From: Candolleomyces eurysporus
Lineage: Eukaryota; Basidiomycota; Agaricomycetes; Agaricales; Psathyrellaceae
Reading direction: 5' to 3'
DNA length: 64,000 nt
Assembly: GCA_027579435.1 (NCBI GenBank)
Contig: JANBPK010000846.1
Span: forward strand, 124,001-188,000
In this document: positions 12,791 through 24,789 of the stretch, in pieces
Layout: every line of letters begins with the position of its first letter
Position numbering within the stretch: position 1 is the first letter of the stretch
The notes under the pieces: generated by a model
Told to the model about the DNA's origin: nothing
The model's input: only the letters and a program-made list of their open reading frames with translations
Databases searched by the model: none
Program-made: the position numbers and the translations under genes

Positions 12791-14703
12791 TTAATTATCT
12801 TGGAGGTCGCTCAACAAGCGAAGGATGTTGAGGAAGAGATTGATGAAACTGAACATTCAAGTCAGTGAGCGCCAGGAACGCGAAGAATGAAAGAACACAT
12901 ACTCGAGATACAAGCTAATGGCACCCATAATATACTCATCAGGTGAGAGACGTCTGTTAATGTTGTAGGTGTCGTAGACGATATAGCCACTGAAGAGAAG
13001 GCAACCAATGATGGCAATAAGGAGGTCGAAAGTGCGATTGAAAGGAAGGAAGATGGAAACGAAACCCGTCATCACTGCCAGAATGCCGTCATTACATGCC
13101 AGATGCCATGAGAGTGAATGAGGGCTTACCGAGTGCAATCAATGTGCCGAACAAGAATGGGCCCATGCCGGAGAAGTCATACTGTCGACACATGCCTAGT
13201 CAGAGGTGTGGACCAATGTAAATCGAACACTGTCGTACTTTAGATTGCAACGTGAACAAGGTCAGACCAAGGAAGACACCGAGAGTGATGAGCCTACATG
13301 AACGACGTCAGTAAATGGAAGGGAGTCAAGTTCCGAAACACTCACAAAGCTTGCAGCACCAAAACATTGTCGTAGAATGCAGTGACTACCCCCAAAGTGA
13401 AAGCTTCCATTAGAGTGAAAGCGGAAAGGAATACGAAGTTCCATGGGTGAGCATGACGCTTCCAGAAGAGTAAACCCAGGGTAATAAGAGTGCCAAAGAG
13501 AGGAACGTAGAACGACCAAGGGCTTGAACAGCAGTTAGGCATCCGCAGTAACGCAACCATAAGAAGGCAGTACTCACTGCGTTTGAACCCAAAATATGGC
13601 CTCAGGCGATTGTCGAACTATCCCTGCGACTACACAAGTAGAAGCCTGAGCAGAAGCGTTAGACCGGTGAATGCAATATAATGACAAGCAAACGTACGAT
13701 TTGAGTCACTGAGAGCAAGAATTCAGCTAGACGTTCGGACCACTGATACGAAACAAGTAAGGTAGACTTCATACATCTTCATCCAATGTCACGTGGTGTG
13801 ACTGTCACCCGTCCAAAAGCGGTCGAGGGACATAAAATGAGGAGATTCCAGCCGGTGGGGCAGGTTTCTACAAATTTGGCTCCCAAGAATTCTTTAAGAA
13901 TGGTCTTAAAATGCCGTGTGCAAAGTATAAGCTAGTAACGACAAGATTTGGAGAGGTAGATATCAAAATACTACCAATCGCCTCCAAATCACGTGCAATT
14001 CCTTCACCAGGAGACTTCTGCCCCTCTGGCCGCTCAATTCTTCTCCTTAGACAATTTCTAGGCTATTAAATATTTGGTTTGAATTTATTACCATTTCTCT
14101 ATAACTACAGATGTGCTACTCTGAGATTTGAGGCCAGTGGCAGGCAAATGACGTGCGAGGGCACATCATTAGAGGTATATTTTCGTATTTGTCTATCAAC
14201 TCCTTCCTATGCCCTCATATTCACTCCAAAATGAAAATTTAGTACATAAATAGGTATTTCTATCAATCCTCGGAACAGAATTGACTCAAACACTCTTATT
14301 ATTTTTGTAGCCATTTATCTGTGCTTTTCTCGGCCTTTATCACCAAATCGGGACGTGTCACGCAGAGTCACGTGACATTGGACGAGCATGTATGAAGTCT
14401 ACCTTAGAACGCACAGAGGATGGTGTAGACCTTGCGAACAAAAGCCTGGCGAATGGATGGTTCACTCTCGGACACTGAGACACCATACTACATATGTCGT
14501 TAGCCCCTAAGGACGACGAAAACATGTAACGTTCTGCAAACCTTGAAATCATCGGGTAATTCTCCAGGAGCTGGCTGGTTGTAGATCCCACTGCTTGAAC
14601 CACCAAGCAGGGGCTCAGCGTCGCGGTTGTCAACGGAGCGATAATTCTGGGTGTTCTTGCTGGAGCTGCCGTAGGACGGTGGGGGTACTGGATAGCTGGA
14701 CAT
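12791..14703 (-). CDS. Bax inhibitor-1/Lifeguard (TMBIM) family membrane protein
   Basis: Multi-pass membrane protein of the BI-1/LFG superfamily, calcium-leak and cell-death modulators of ER, Golgi or vacuole. The Pro/Ser/Tyr-rich N-terminus (MSSYPVPPPSYGSSS) is followed by the family block YGVSVSESEPSIRQAFVRKVY, then about seven hydrophobic segments (TCVVAGIVRQ, WSFYVPLFGTLITLGLLFW, NFVFLSAFTLMEAFTLG, VLQALLITLGVFLGLTLFTLQ, DFSGMGPFLFG, DLLIAIIGCLLFSGYIVYDTY) and the conserved end DEYIMGAISLYLDFINLF. The second intron, about 14421-13713, is ~700 nt long against 50-70 nt for the others because it contains the inverted-repeat element at 13760-14404. Length and order fit the family; the gene appears intact. 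Confidence 0.9.
13760..14404. mobile_element. MITE-like element inside an intron
   Basis: 645 bp bounded by long terminal inverted repeats: AGGTAGACTTCATACAT at 13760-13776 is the reverse complement of 14388-14404, and similarity continues with short mismatches for about 55 bp (CCAATGTCACGTG on both arms). The dinucleotide TA lies immediately outside each end (13758-13759 and 14405-14406), as for TA-targeting Tc1/mariner-like MITEs. The interior is A/T-rich and has no transposase-sized open frame. It is fully contained in the second intron of the Bax-inhibitor gene. Confidence 0.8.
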
Positions 14704-14976
14704 GGTGGTGGTAGAGAATCAAGAAGCTCTGCACAGCTACCATTCCCGTTTTAACTGAGCGTCATCTAGACCCCAGGCTGACTAAGCCCATATAGTCACC
14801 TAGCGCCTAAAAATAGCGGCGGTCCTCTCAGAATATTGGTCGCGACCATGGAAGGATGGCTGACCGTCCTCGTTCCCGCCACGAACACGGTCAGCCCACA
14901 GCCCCTCATAATCTGAGCGAGGAAACGAGCACGGTAAGCCTCCATATCTCTCTGATAACGTCCCCAATTAACCTCT

Positions 14977-17900
14977 ATGCACAGCTGTTACCCCTCTGCA
15001 GTGCCCAACCTAAACGATGGGAGCGTGCCCAGCGCAGCCGCACAGCGTGTCGAGCCCACATCCTCGAGCAGTGCATCTGAACCATCACTTGTGAGCCCCA
15101 CCAACGCGCTGCAAGATTTCGATCCCCATGTCCTGGATGAGCTGGCTCGAGTCCTGGACCCTGGCCACACCCAAACCAATAAACGCAATCCCTCTTTCTT
15201 CCAGAAGACGTCCAGAGTTCGCAAAGCCAAACATATTTATCACCACAGTACCGTCCATCTGCTCAGGGCTCAGATCCTTCAACTCAAACGACGCGTCCGG
15301 GCACTTGCAACCGACAGCGAAATGTTGAGGGACTTCACGGTGTCCATGTTAGTGGAGAAGGAACGGGATGAACGCGACCTCGCTAACTTACGCACCCACT
15401 ACTCTGACGAACTGGCCCGGGCAAGGCAGATGCGAGTTCGGCTGCAACAGGCAGAGGCAGATTTGGCTGGCTTGAAGAATCGCTTTGCAGAGACAGCGCG
15501 TTTCATCCTTGCGCTGGTTGACCTCGGGCTGGACCCCTCAACCCTTCGCGAATCCATTTCTTCCGTCCTGAAGGATGGTCAGCCAGGCGAAGATGCTCTC
15601 ATCAGCGCGTTTCAAAGGTCGTCTCTGGCCAAGGGTCCCTCTTGGTCGAAACATCTTTCGCCAGCAACCGATGGACTGCGAACAGTGGACCATTACCTAT
15701 CTGCCCTCGATCTCACGATCAATGCTCGGAAAGAGTTGAAGGAAAAAGCCAAGGCTACCCAGTTCTGGAAGATGGTAGCAAAGTCTGATCCAGCACACGC
15801 GGACATGGTGACCCCTTCTCCATCGGCCCTCGACCAGATTCAGACGCAACCGATATCTGCCTCCAATGCCCCCAAATCCTCGGTTGTGGACGATCTCGTC
15901 GTTCAACTAAAGGGTGCACCTTCGAAGAAGCAATCTGATGATCACAAATCCGGAGCACGAATATCGAGCGACGCAGATATCGCCCTTCCTGAATCCCCTC
16001 CCTTTTCATTTCCAGCGCAGGAAGGTCGTCCTTTGAAATCCTTCTTATTCGCAGCAGACCCGGAGCCCTGCTCCAGTCCAGCCAGCAAGTCTCCCGGAAA
16101 AGAGCAGCAACCCGGTTTGTCCACCTCGCCATCGTGGCCTTCACGGGACTTAATGGCGAGGCAGAGCATAGTGTCCCATCAGAGCATGCAGTCCTTCTCG
16201 GTGAGTATTCATTCGCAGTCTACCCTTTAGCATTCATTGACCGCTACTTTCTCTAGGCCGCCGCTAGACGTCTGTCTGATCCGAATTTATCGTTGAAACT
16301 CCCGTTCCCAGCACAGGAAAGCGCAAAGTTAGAGACTAGTCAGACCAGCGACTTGGATTCAAATTTTTGCGTTGGTTCTTCGACTGGGCAATCCGCAAGC
16401 GATACGACAAGCGACCTCTCCGCCCTACTTTCGCCCTCGCAAAGACAGATGAAGGCAATGTCGTATCCCTCCTCCCTTCCTTCCTCGATTTCGTACCGAA
16501 ACAAGCAGATGGAGCAGCTTCTGGGTCGAGGATACGACTTTTCCAACGGCACTTTCCACGCTTGCCAGGCCCTCCTTTCTTTGGAGCGGATTTGTTCCGC
16601 ATTGAGTAGCAGCAGTCTCGGATCACTAGATGGTACGGAAGAGGAAAGTAGAGACGACGGACCACAATCCTCCCTCGCTGATTCCAACTCGGCCTCATCC
16701 ACTGTAGGCGACATCAAGGGTAACGTTTCAAGCTCCGATGAAGTTGGTCGTGGTCGTGAGGAGAGAAACCGCGAGTTTCCGGATAATGGGGATATTGATA
16801 ATAACGCCAAAGACGGCGACAGCCCAGATCAAAACACGAGTTGTCCGACTGTTGTCAAGAGTGCCCCTGTTAGAAAGACCGTGAAGTGGGCTCTCCCTGC
16901 CTCTCCTGACCGCAGCAGCACGGGTTCCTCACTCTCCAATTCTGCGACAGTGAGTACCTCCCCAACTGGGATACTCGACAGTTCTCCGGAGTCGGACTCG
17001 AGCAGCAAGTTGCGGCCGTTGGCCTACGGCAAGGTTCGTCCACGGTCGTCCTCCAGCACTACTCCTGCCCCCACTCGAAAGTCTGCTATCCAAGCTGCTA
17101 AGAGCACCCTATCCAAATCCTCGTGGATTCTGAAACCAAACCCGAAGGTCCCTGCAAAACCGATTACGAAACTGTCGTCCCCGTCGAAAACCAAGCGCAA
17201 GTCTTCGAGTAGGCCAGTGGGTTCTCCCTCGTCTTCGACTGCTCCGAAGTCTGCGAAGGTTGCCCCAAGGCCCGTTATCCCGCCTCGTTCGCCCCTTCGT
17301 CCAACTAGTCCCACGATTGGGCAAGTAGGATCATTGGCGCCCATATTCAAGCCTCGAGGACGAAGCGCCAGTCTCATCCCTCAACCGTCTGTATTCCAGA
17401 ACTCTGAGGTGGGGTCGAAGGAGGTGGACGAAGATGTAGATGAAAATCAATTCAAGGTTACCAGCCTTCCGCAAAGCCCTCGTTCTGCGAACATCCGGGT
17501 TTACGACTACACCAAACCAGTTAAGCCATTGAAGGTGGTCAAGAAGACTAGGAGTGAACAGCCGCCGAGGAGGGCTTCAACAAGTTCTACGTCTTCTTCC
17601 TCCTACACTTCCTCCTCCTACAAAAGCTGTGTTACATCTATGGAGGCAGTGACGGCGGCAATAAAGACGGGAGCCAAAGTTGAAGGTGAACCCCATTACT
17701 TTGAAACGACTTCGACGTCGACTTACTCATCCCGCGTTTCGCTCGCTAGTCTCCTCTGTGGGTTCTCCCCCGGTTTCGTCCACTCATCGTCAGCGACCTC
17801 GGTCGTCTCCCATTAATATCAGGAAAGAGAAGTCTCTGTCCCCGACCGAAGGAACTCCGGAAACAACGAAAGTAGAAATGAAATCCTCTGCACTTATCGC

Positions 17901-18701
17901 CAATAATGACTCTCTTTCAAACTCGGCCATCGGGAACGAAGGCAAAAACACTGCTAACAAATCATCTATCACCCAACCTACAACGAAACGACACTCTGGC
18001 GACCCTACTCACAAACTTCGACCCAAGAAGCAATGTGTTGTGCCTCCAATGCGTACCTCCTCATTGATGCCTCCGAAGATTCTTCAGACGCCTGTTCGGA
18101 GACCACAGCTTGGCCCGTTGCATCCTCTTCGGCCTCGAGGAGTTGTTGATTCGCACCAACAAACTGCAAAGCCCGTCGCGTTTTCGCAGAGTGCGCCTCT
18201 GCCCCTTCCTACTCCGGAATCCTCCCCGGAGAAGGGTGANGGGCGTGGCTGTTGAGANGGGGGGAAGAGACACATGCCGTCACAGCATCATCGCCCCAAC
18301 CTCCCGATCCCGCTACGGATTCTTCTTCTTCTTATAGTTCGGTTGACTTGAAAGTAATTACTTCAACGGTGCCAACGTCCTCGTCGCGACTACCGTCGAC
18401 CCCAACTTTGCTTTCGCCCCCTTTAACTCCTGTTGTCTCCTCACCCAAGTCATTCTCGTCGTCTATGACATCTCCAAAGGCCTCAACGACGCTCCGGATC
18501 GACGCCTCGAATACCACTTCTCCACTTGCTAAACTGCGATTGACAATTTTGCCGCCGACTGCGCTGGCGAGGGCCTTGTCTCCTTCTACCTCGAGGAAAT
18601 CGGATGGCTCGAAGGGGCGTCAAGTGGGTGCTGGTGGTGACCTAGGAAGAGGAGGACGGGGGTCGAGAGACAAGAAGAGTTCTGTGCAGAAGAAGCTATA
18701 G
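14977..18701 (+). CDS. Ser/Pro-rich coiled-coil protein of unknown function
   Basis: I do not recognise a named domain. Roughly residues 85-190 (from LLRAQILQLKRRVRALATDS through ARQMRVRLQQAEADLAGLKNR) form a probable coiled coil, followed by a helical part and more than 800 residues of low-complexity Ser/Pro/Lys-rich sequence with repeated SP/TP phosphosite-like dipeptides and basic stretches. An intron at about 16203-16257 and another at about 17685-17750 link the frames. N characters at 18240 and 18258 lie in the last exon; the frame is continuous to the stop at 18701 only if both are treated as absent. Start is uncertain: ATG 14977 directly opens the frame, while ATG 14856 would need an intron whose phase does not fit. 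Composition suggests a cytoskeletal or scaffold protein; this is a guess. Confidence 0.65.
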
Positions 18702-18882
18702 GGAAGTTTGGACCCTAGGATTTTGTAGGACTAGAGGGCGTCGGTGACGATCAAACATTTGAATTCGGGTATAAGCACGAATTGACTCTGTGTATATTGT
18801 GTACGATAGATATATCTTGTATTATAATCAGCATTGGTACCTTGCATGTATATGATCTACGAAAAAGCAGCTGGCTTGCGAA

Positions 18883-19874
18883 TCACGAATCGTATGGAGG
18901 TAGACCCCATTGTTCAGGAACGAAGTCTTCGAGGGAATTGATAACCTGATCTACGTTTACGGACCCGTCTTTGGCATCCTTTACGCCGAGAAGGTTGGGA
19001 TCTGGGACCCAGACGACTATATCAATACGTCCCCAGTCAGTTCATCTCTCCAATGCCACATATTGGAAAGGACGCACCGTTCATGCCCGCTTGTTTACCT
19101 GCCTGGATCCCAGGCAAACCGTCCTCAAAGACGAGTCCTCTAGCACGTTCAGCTACTTGCGCTGGTGTCGGCTCTCCTTGGGCATCTCCGACGTCGCGTC
19201 CGAGCATTTCCCTAGCCGCTGTGATGAAGATATCCGGGAATGGCTTCCCTCGCATGTTATATTGCTTGTCATCTCCGCAAACGACCTTGCCCTCGAACAG
19301 CCCAAAGACATCTTGGTGATGCCCCGTTTTGAGCTTGTATCTCTCTCTCCGGGATCCGGTGGCTATTGCCATTGGGATGTTATGTTTCTTGAGGTGCTGT
19401 ACGAGCTTCGCGACCCCTGGGAGGAGGGGTACTGTAGGCCATAGATGACCTTGAAGCTCGCTGCGTTCTTTCATGAAGGTTTCGAGAGAGATGGGTATGT
19501 CTGGAAAGAAGGATAGAAGGTGCTGGCATGATTCTAGTTCAGCTGCAGTTCAGAATTTTCTTTAGATGTATGAATGCCAGAGTATGTATGTTGGGAGACA
19601 CGGACGTTTGCCCATACATCCGGCGTTGATCTCCCAGGTCATTTTTTTTGCCATACCTCTCCAAGATCTTGTCTGCAGGAAAGAGACTTTATAGAAAACT
19701 CAAGCTGCTCGATATCTGAAATCACTGACTGGCTACGATGATATTCAATCTCTCTGAATCTACCATCAATCCTATGTCACCTGTGAGCCTTCCCGAACCG
19801 TAGAAGGGCCTTCATACCTTACCATCCAGGTCGAGAAGAGCATACTGGATGTCAGCAATTTTCCCCGTGGCCAT
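18883..19874 (-). CDS. HAD-superfamily phosphatase, copy A
   Basis: Haloacid dehalogenase-type phosphatase like pseudouridine-5'-phosphatase/HDHD1 or yeast glycerol-phosphatases. Motif I DLDG-LMVDSER is split by an intron right after DLDG; motif II is IATGSRRERY; the motif III Lys lies in GKPFPDIFI; motif IV is VFEDGLPGIQAG. The C-terminal exon ends EQWGLPPYDS with the stop at 18883-18885. At least four introns. A near-identical paralog lies 5.5 kb to the right in the same orientation. Start at 19874 (MATGKIADIQYALLDLDG) matches the paralog's start in place. Confidence 0.87.
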
Positions 19875-20600
19875 AGCGTCGTCAAGGAGTGGGTATATAC
19901 GATTAGATGGAAGTCGGGTGAAGAGATAGACAAATGACAGGAAATAGGCTTTCCAAACAGGGAAGCCAATCAAATCTAGCCGCATACCCGGGCTCGATAG
20001 CAAATACGGCGTATTTGGCAATGTCCTCTGCTACTCTGAAGTCTTCGTATGGTTGGATGGGTGGAGGGAGGCACGAGAAGGCATAGTCGCCGCCATTGGA
20101 TTATGAAGCTACCTGTCTTATAGACGTTCCCCTTCCAGCCTGGCCCGCCACCACCCCTGCTCTACTCTCCTTTTTAGATCTCAGGTACGCAAGTCCATGG
20201 AGGCTTTCGATATCCCTCAGGCGCTCTTTGGTGGGGTCGTATCTTAGTTCTTCAGCCTAGCTAACGACCATTAGTATGGGCCCCTGGACCTTTAGAGGTT
20301 ATGAAACTCCCTCTCCCGAGAAGGGTTAGCAGAGACATTAGCATAAACAATTTCTGTGCTGTGGGCTCACAATCGAGTCTCGCCAGTGCTAAAGTATCGA
20401 GAAACCGTCGCCTGATTGTCACCGATCGGATAGGCCTCACGAACAGCACGACAAATCACATTCAAACCTGTGACCACTGGTCCAGTCTGTCGGTTCTCAA
20501 ATTGAATTGTCACTGGAACATAGGACGGTGGGCGTCTGTCGCTTATTAAACGCTTCGCCGAAGGTGTCATGAGGTCACCCTCATGTAGCGGTTGCTTACA
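19875..20600. other. Intergenic region upstream of HAD copy A
   Basis: No supported gene. Short open frames on both strands lack domains. The right end borders the palindromic element pair. Confidence 0.45.
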
Positions 20601-21244
20601 GCTAATTCATTATCGATAGACCAGATTCCGCCGCGCTCCCCTTTTGATATTTGTGGAGCGTACAAACAAACATGGTGCCCAAATCTGGCGAGGGCAGTCG
20701 ATATCCTCGCCGTAAAATCTTATGGGAATGGAACGATAAACGACGATGAGAGTGCATTCCCTCTCTTGGAATGTGTCGATGATTGCTTCTGGCCATAGTG
20801 GAAAGAGGAGGAGATGTAGTTGTTGTTGAATTCAACCACAGCTGCATCTTGGACTTGACGCGATGACTATAACGTCTCCATACCAATTTTCGACCATACG
20901 TCCCAATCTACCATGGGTTTGTTTGGTTGCCTGCGCCACTGCTCCACAACTAAACAAATATCAAAAGGGGAGCGCGGCGCAATCTGGTCTATCGATACAG
21001 CTACTCAAGTAACGATAGACCCAGTTCGCTGAAATCGCCGTCCAGGAATTTTTTAGTTGTGGAGCCGTACAAATAAAGCTAAACCAAATTTAGTTGGGGA
21101 ATCGACAGCACCGTTGATAGTTGAAAACGCAGCCCACTGAATTTGGAATAGCCTTGTTCGTACATTCCACAGCTAAACAAAATCGTGAACGGAGAATTGG
21201 GCGAAGTGGGTCTATCGTTACTTAGGTAGCTGCAATGAATTAGC
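20601..21244. mobile_element. Pair of palindromic MITE-like elements upstream of the NLR-like gene
   Basis: Four related arms occur in alternating orientation: 20611-20670 (+), ~20941-20997 (-), ~21009-21080 (+) and ~21157-21220 (-). Each holds a CGATAGACC-type box and, further in, a GTGGA-x-C-GTACAAA-like box. Arms 1 and 2 share TATCAAAAGGGGAGCGCGGC as reverse complements except for one position; arms 3 and 4 share AACGATAGACCCA. An outermost exact 10-bp inverted repeat, GCTAATTCAT, lies at 20601-20610 and 21235-21244. There is no coding capacity. This fits two abutting miniature inverted-repeat elements, or one nested in another. Confidence 0.75.
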
Positions 21245-21329
21245 TTTGACTGCGTACCCTTCCTGCCTCCCCACCCACCTGCATCTTCGAACCCAACACA
21301 TCGAACCCCCTCTGTTCACACTCACGTAA

Positions 21330-24300
21330 ATGGGTGACAGACATATACCTTCTCAAGAGAATTTGTTTGGTCCTGAAAGCGCTGACGGCCACGATTCGTC
21401 TCCAAGAGGTGGCAATACCTGCAATACCTACAATACCTACAACAATTACGCCGTAACAGTGAATAACCTTGGGCGCGCCGACAAAGCGAATTTTGGCGAT
21501 AACTATGGTGAGCTTGCATTTTACTTTGATAGACTTCCGAGAGCGATATTTTAGCTTTCGCTTCTTCTAATTCCTCAGGTGCTATCTACACTGAGTCCGA
21601 TCCCCCTCAGCTAGCTGAAAGTCGGTGCGTCTCTAACACCGGTGAGCTACTTCAACATCACCGCGCGTGTATTCATTCCCGCTAACTCCCTGCTCCTCAG
21701 AGCTCGACGCTCTCCTTGCCCCAATACCCAATGCATCTTATACGCGAAATCGAAAGACATCACCGCCGGACTCCGACTGCTTCCCTGGAACGAGGGAGGT
21801 TGTTATTAGGGGCATCACTGACTGGGCTGATAGCCCTGTTCTGTTCAACGTCGACGCTCCTCATGTCTATTGGACGCATGGCTACGTGGGCTGCGGCAAA
21901 TCATCTATCTCTCAAGCAGTGTCACAAAAGTATGGGCGAAACGGGCGGCTATTGGCGAGTTTCTTCTTCTACCGCAACTCAGGCGACCGAAGCAAGATGA
22001 CCAAGTTTGCGGTAACCCTAGCCTGCCAAATGGTGGCTGCCATCCCTTCAACTGAATCATTCATCAAGGCCGCCATCAAGGCAGACGGTGCTCTATTGAC
22101 ACGCGAGGTTTCGCTGGCCACGCAGCTCGAGCGTTTAGTATACGAGCCATTCACTGCCGCTGTGGGGTGGGGCCTCATGGTCAAAACCGTCTTTCATGGT
22201 CCTTTCCTAATCGTCATCGATGGACTCGACGAATGCGAGGACAAGGATGAGGTGAAGGAGTTTATCGAGCATCTGCTTGATTTTTTCAAGCGACACCCCT
22301 CAACACCCCTTCGCTTCTTCATCACCAGTCGAGTCGAGCAGCACATTAAAGAATGCTTGAAGGTCAACGGGGTTCGACTGGATGACCTTGTCGCTCACGG
22401 CTCAGACGATGATATTTTAACGTTCCTAGAAGCATCGTTCTTACTTCGAGCGGAAAGGGATCCTGTCATCGCAGCATACGTTCGAACTCGTGGCCAATGG
22501 CCAACTCGAACCGATATGAATACACTCGTGCACCACATTGGCGGATCCTTCATTTTTGCATCCGCCCTGTTCAAGTATATTGTCGCACCCTCGGACGATG
22601 GTTTGAACCCCATGACCCGCCTCCCTCTCACGCTCAATATGAACCCGGGCCTCGATAGCCTTTACGCCTACACCCTCGCTAGGTCGCAGCGTCTACCCCA
22701 CTTCTCCGACGTGATCTCAACAATCGCCTTGGTATTCAAACCACTGCCAATCACAGGGATCGCAGAGCTCCTTGGCATCCAGACGTTCGAAGTATTTCAC
22801 ATTCTCATAAATCTGCAAGCCATCATCCACATTCCGGGGACCGACGAGCTCCCCGTTACTTTTTGCCATACTTCCCTCCGGGACTTCCTCACGACTGAAA
22901 GTCGATCCGGACACTTCTTTGCCCCTCCTTCCCATCATCTCTATCTATCGTATCGCTGCTCTATTTTCCACGATAAGCAGGAACCGGGAAACGCCGCTGC
23001 TTTGTATAGCATTAACAACTGTGGAGAGCATTTTGAGCAGTTTGCTCGCTTACCGTCAGGCTTGCAAGGACCATTCCCCCGTTTCCCTCAAACAGTCGAC
23101 GCTCTTTACACTCAGATTCTTGCAAAATCCCAAAATCTCCCCTTTTTCACCTATGTGCTATCGACTCTCACACTCCTTTTTGAGCCCCTTCCAATTGGAG
23201 GGATTGCAGAACTTCTCGGACTAGAAGTTTCTCAAGTCTCCCAGGTTGTGGGCAATCTGCAAGAAATTACCATCCCAGAGGCCAATGGACCTGTTACATT
23301 CCGCCACACTTCGCTTCGTGACTTTCTCACCACAGAAAGTCGTTCTGGGCGTTTCTTCGTCCCACCTTCTTATCACCTTTGTCTATTTTATTGCTGCCTT
23401 ATCCTTAGGGATGAACAGCGATTGAAGACTGCTGCAACGGTGTATAGCGTTGATCACTATATGAAGCATTTCAATTGCTTCCCGTTGAGTGAGCAAGAGC
23501 CATTGACAGTCTCCTCCTTTCCGCAAGCCTCCGATGCTTCCTATTTTCGCGTCCTCGCAAAGGCTCAACATCTTCCCCATTTCTCTGACGTCATCTCGGC
23601 CATTGTATTGCTCTTCAAACCATTTCCAATTGCCCGGATTGCGGAACTTATTGGAATAGAAGCTTCCGAAGTTTCTCAGGTCCTGGCTCGTCTGCACCCA
23701 ATTATCGATCAACTGGTATTCGACAAAGATAAACCTGTGACCATGCGCCCTACTTCCCTCCGTGACACCCTCACTACCAAAACCCGATCAGGAATCTTCT
23801 TTGTACCACCCTCGCATCACCTCAAGTTATCCTATTACTGCTTCGGTCTCAATCTCGAGCGCCTTCTGAAGAATATTCTGTTGCTCCCAATTACGCGATA
23901 CAGCACGCGGTACTGTTGGAGGCACTGGGATGAGTTTCTGAACACAACTTCAGAACAAGATATCCTCACTGAAGTGAAGCAGCTCCCCTTTTTACCCCAC
24001 CGGAACTTGTCACACCACCTCTTTTCATTCACTCACATTTTCCTCTGGCTATTTGGAAGTCATTCCAACCACAGGCCCCAGCAAGTTTGGCACCCCCTCA
24101 GCAAATGTATCGAATCCCTGGTCCTTGCTTTGGAATGTGATCCTGCACCAGACAGATGGCTATATCACAGATTCCCATGGCTTGGATTTAATGTTGGATA
24201 TGTGGGCAAACATGTGTACCGTTCAAAAATACACCAGGAACAAGCTACAGCCTTACAGCGTGATGTAGGGCGTATAGAAGAAGCGATTAGAGAGAAGGTA

Positions 24301-24357
24301 CTCATGTGCTTCCTTTGCCTTCGAGCATTCTATCTAACTAAGAGACTCTCCAACTAG
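21330..24357 (+). CDS. NACHT-domain NLR-like protein with three tandem winged-helix-like modules
   Basis: Predicted ~965-residue STAND NTPase of the fungal NLR-like class (heterokaryon incompatibility/innate immunity by analogy). Order: a short Asn/Tyr-rich N-terminus (residues ~30-75); the linker typical of agaric NACHT proteins (NASYTRNR...CFPGTREVVI); Walker A GYVGCGKSSI near residue 141; Walker B LIVIDGLDEC near 250; the sensor-like FFITSRVE; then three copies of a ~105-residue module starting near residues 398, 546 and 690, each with a PIxxIAEL-(L/I)-GI/L core, a TSLRD-x-LTT motif and FFxPPS-(H/Y)-HL; then a C-terminal helical region. No WD40, ankyrin or TPR repeats follow. Two short N-terminal introns (about 21508-21578 and 21642-21700) give frame-consistent splicing. 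A third intron after REK (~24298) could extend the C-terminus. Confidence 0.85.
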
Positions 24358-24789
24358 CTCTGCCGCAATAGCCCAAAGAGTCCGCTAATTCCTCGTGCCA
24401 ATCTTTGCAATAGGCGTTGCGTATGTGTCCATGTGGGTCCTTTGCGGGTGCCCTTCTTGACCTTACTTCCACAGTGGCGTTCCTCCTTGACACCTATGGA
24501 TGCATATGAAGTAAGCTTATTAATCTTCTTGACACTATTATTGCGATCTCAAAGGATGACCAGATGTGTCAATGGATAGTCGCATGTGCACAGACGGAAA
24601 TGAGCCTTGCGGCACCAGATGTCGCATGTGAATTGGTCGTGAGTGTGGTTAGCTTGGATTTTAAGGTGTTCGAGGTGGTCGAAATAAGCCTAATGGCCTC
24701 CACTCGACTGTCCTAGCTCAAGTCCCTGTACAGCTCGCAGTTTCAATGCGGTCAGATTCAAGAAAATGTACCCTTTCGTAACCCCTAAT
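24358..24789. other. Flank downstream of the NLR-like gene
   Basis: Possible 3' exon or UTR of the NLR-like gene in the first ~150 bp (an open frame continues if the stretch 24299-24357 is spliced out). No other feature was recognised. Confidence 0.35.

Noticed and set aside
14856..14933. First exon MADRPRSRHEHGQP... for the coiled-coil gene
   Set aside because: The GTAAGC donor has phase 0 and the nearest acceptors give the wrong frame; kept only as an alternative start.
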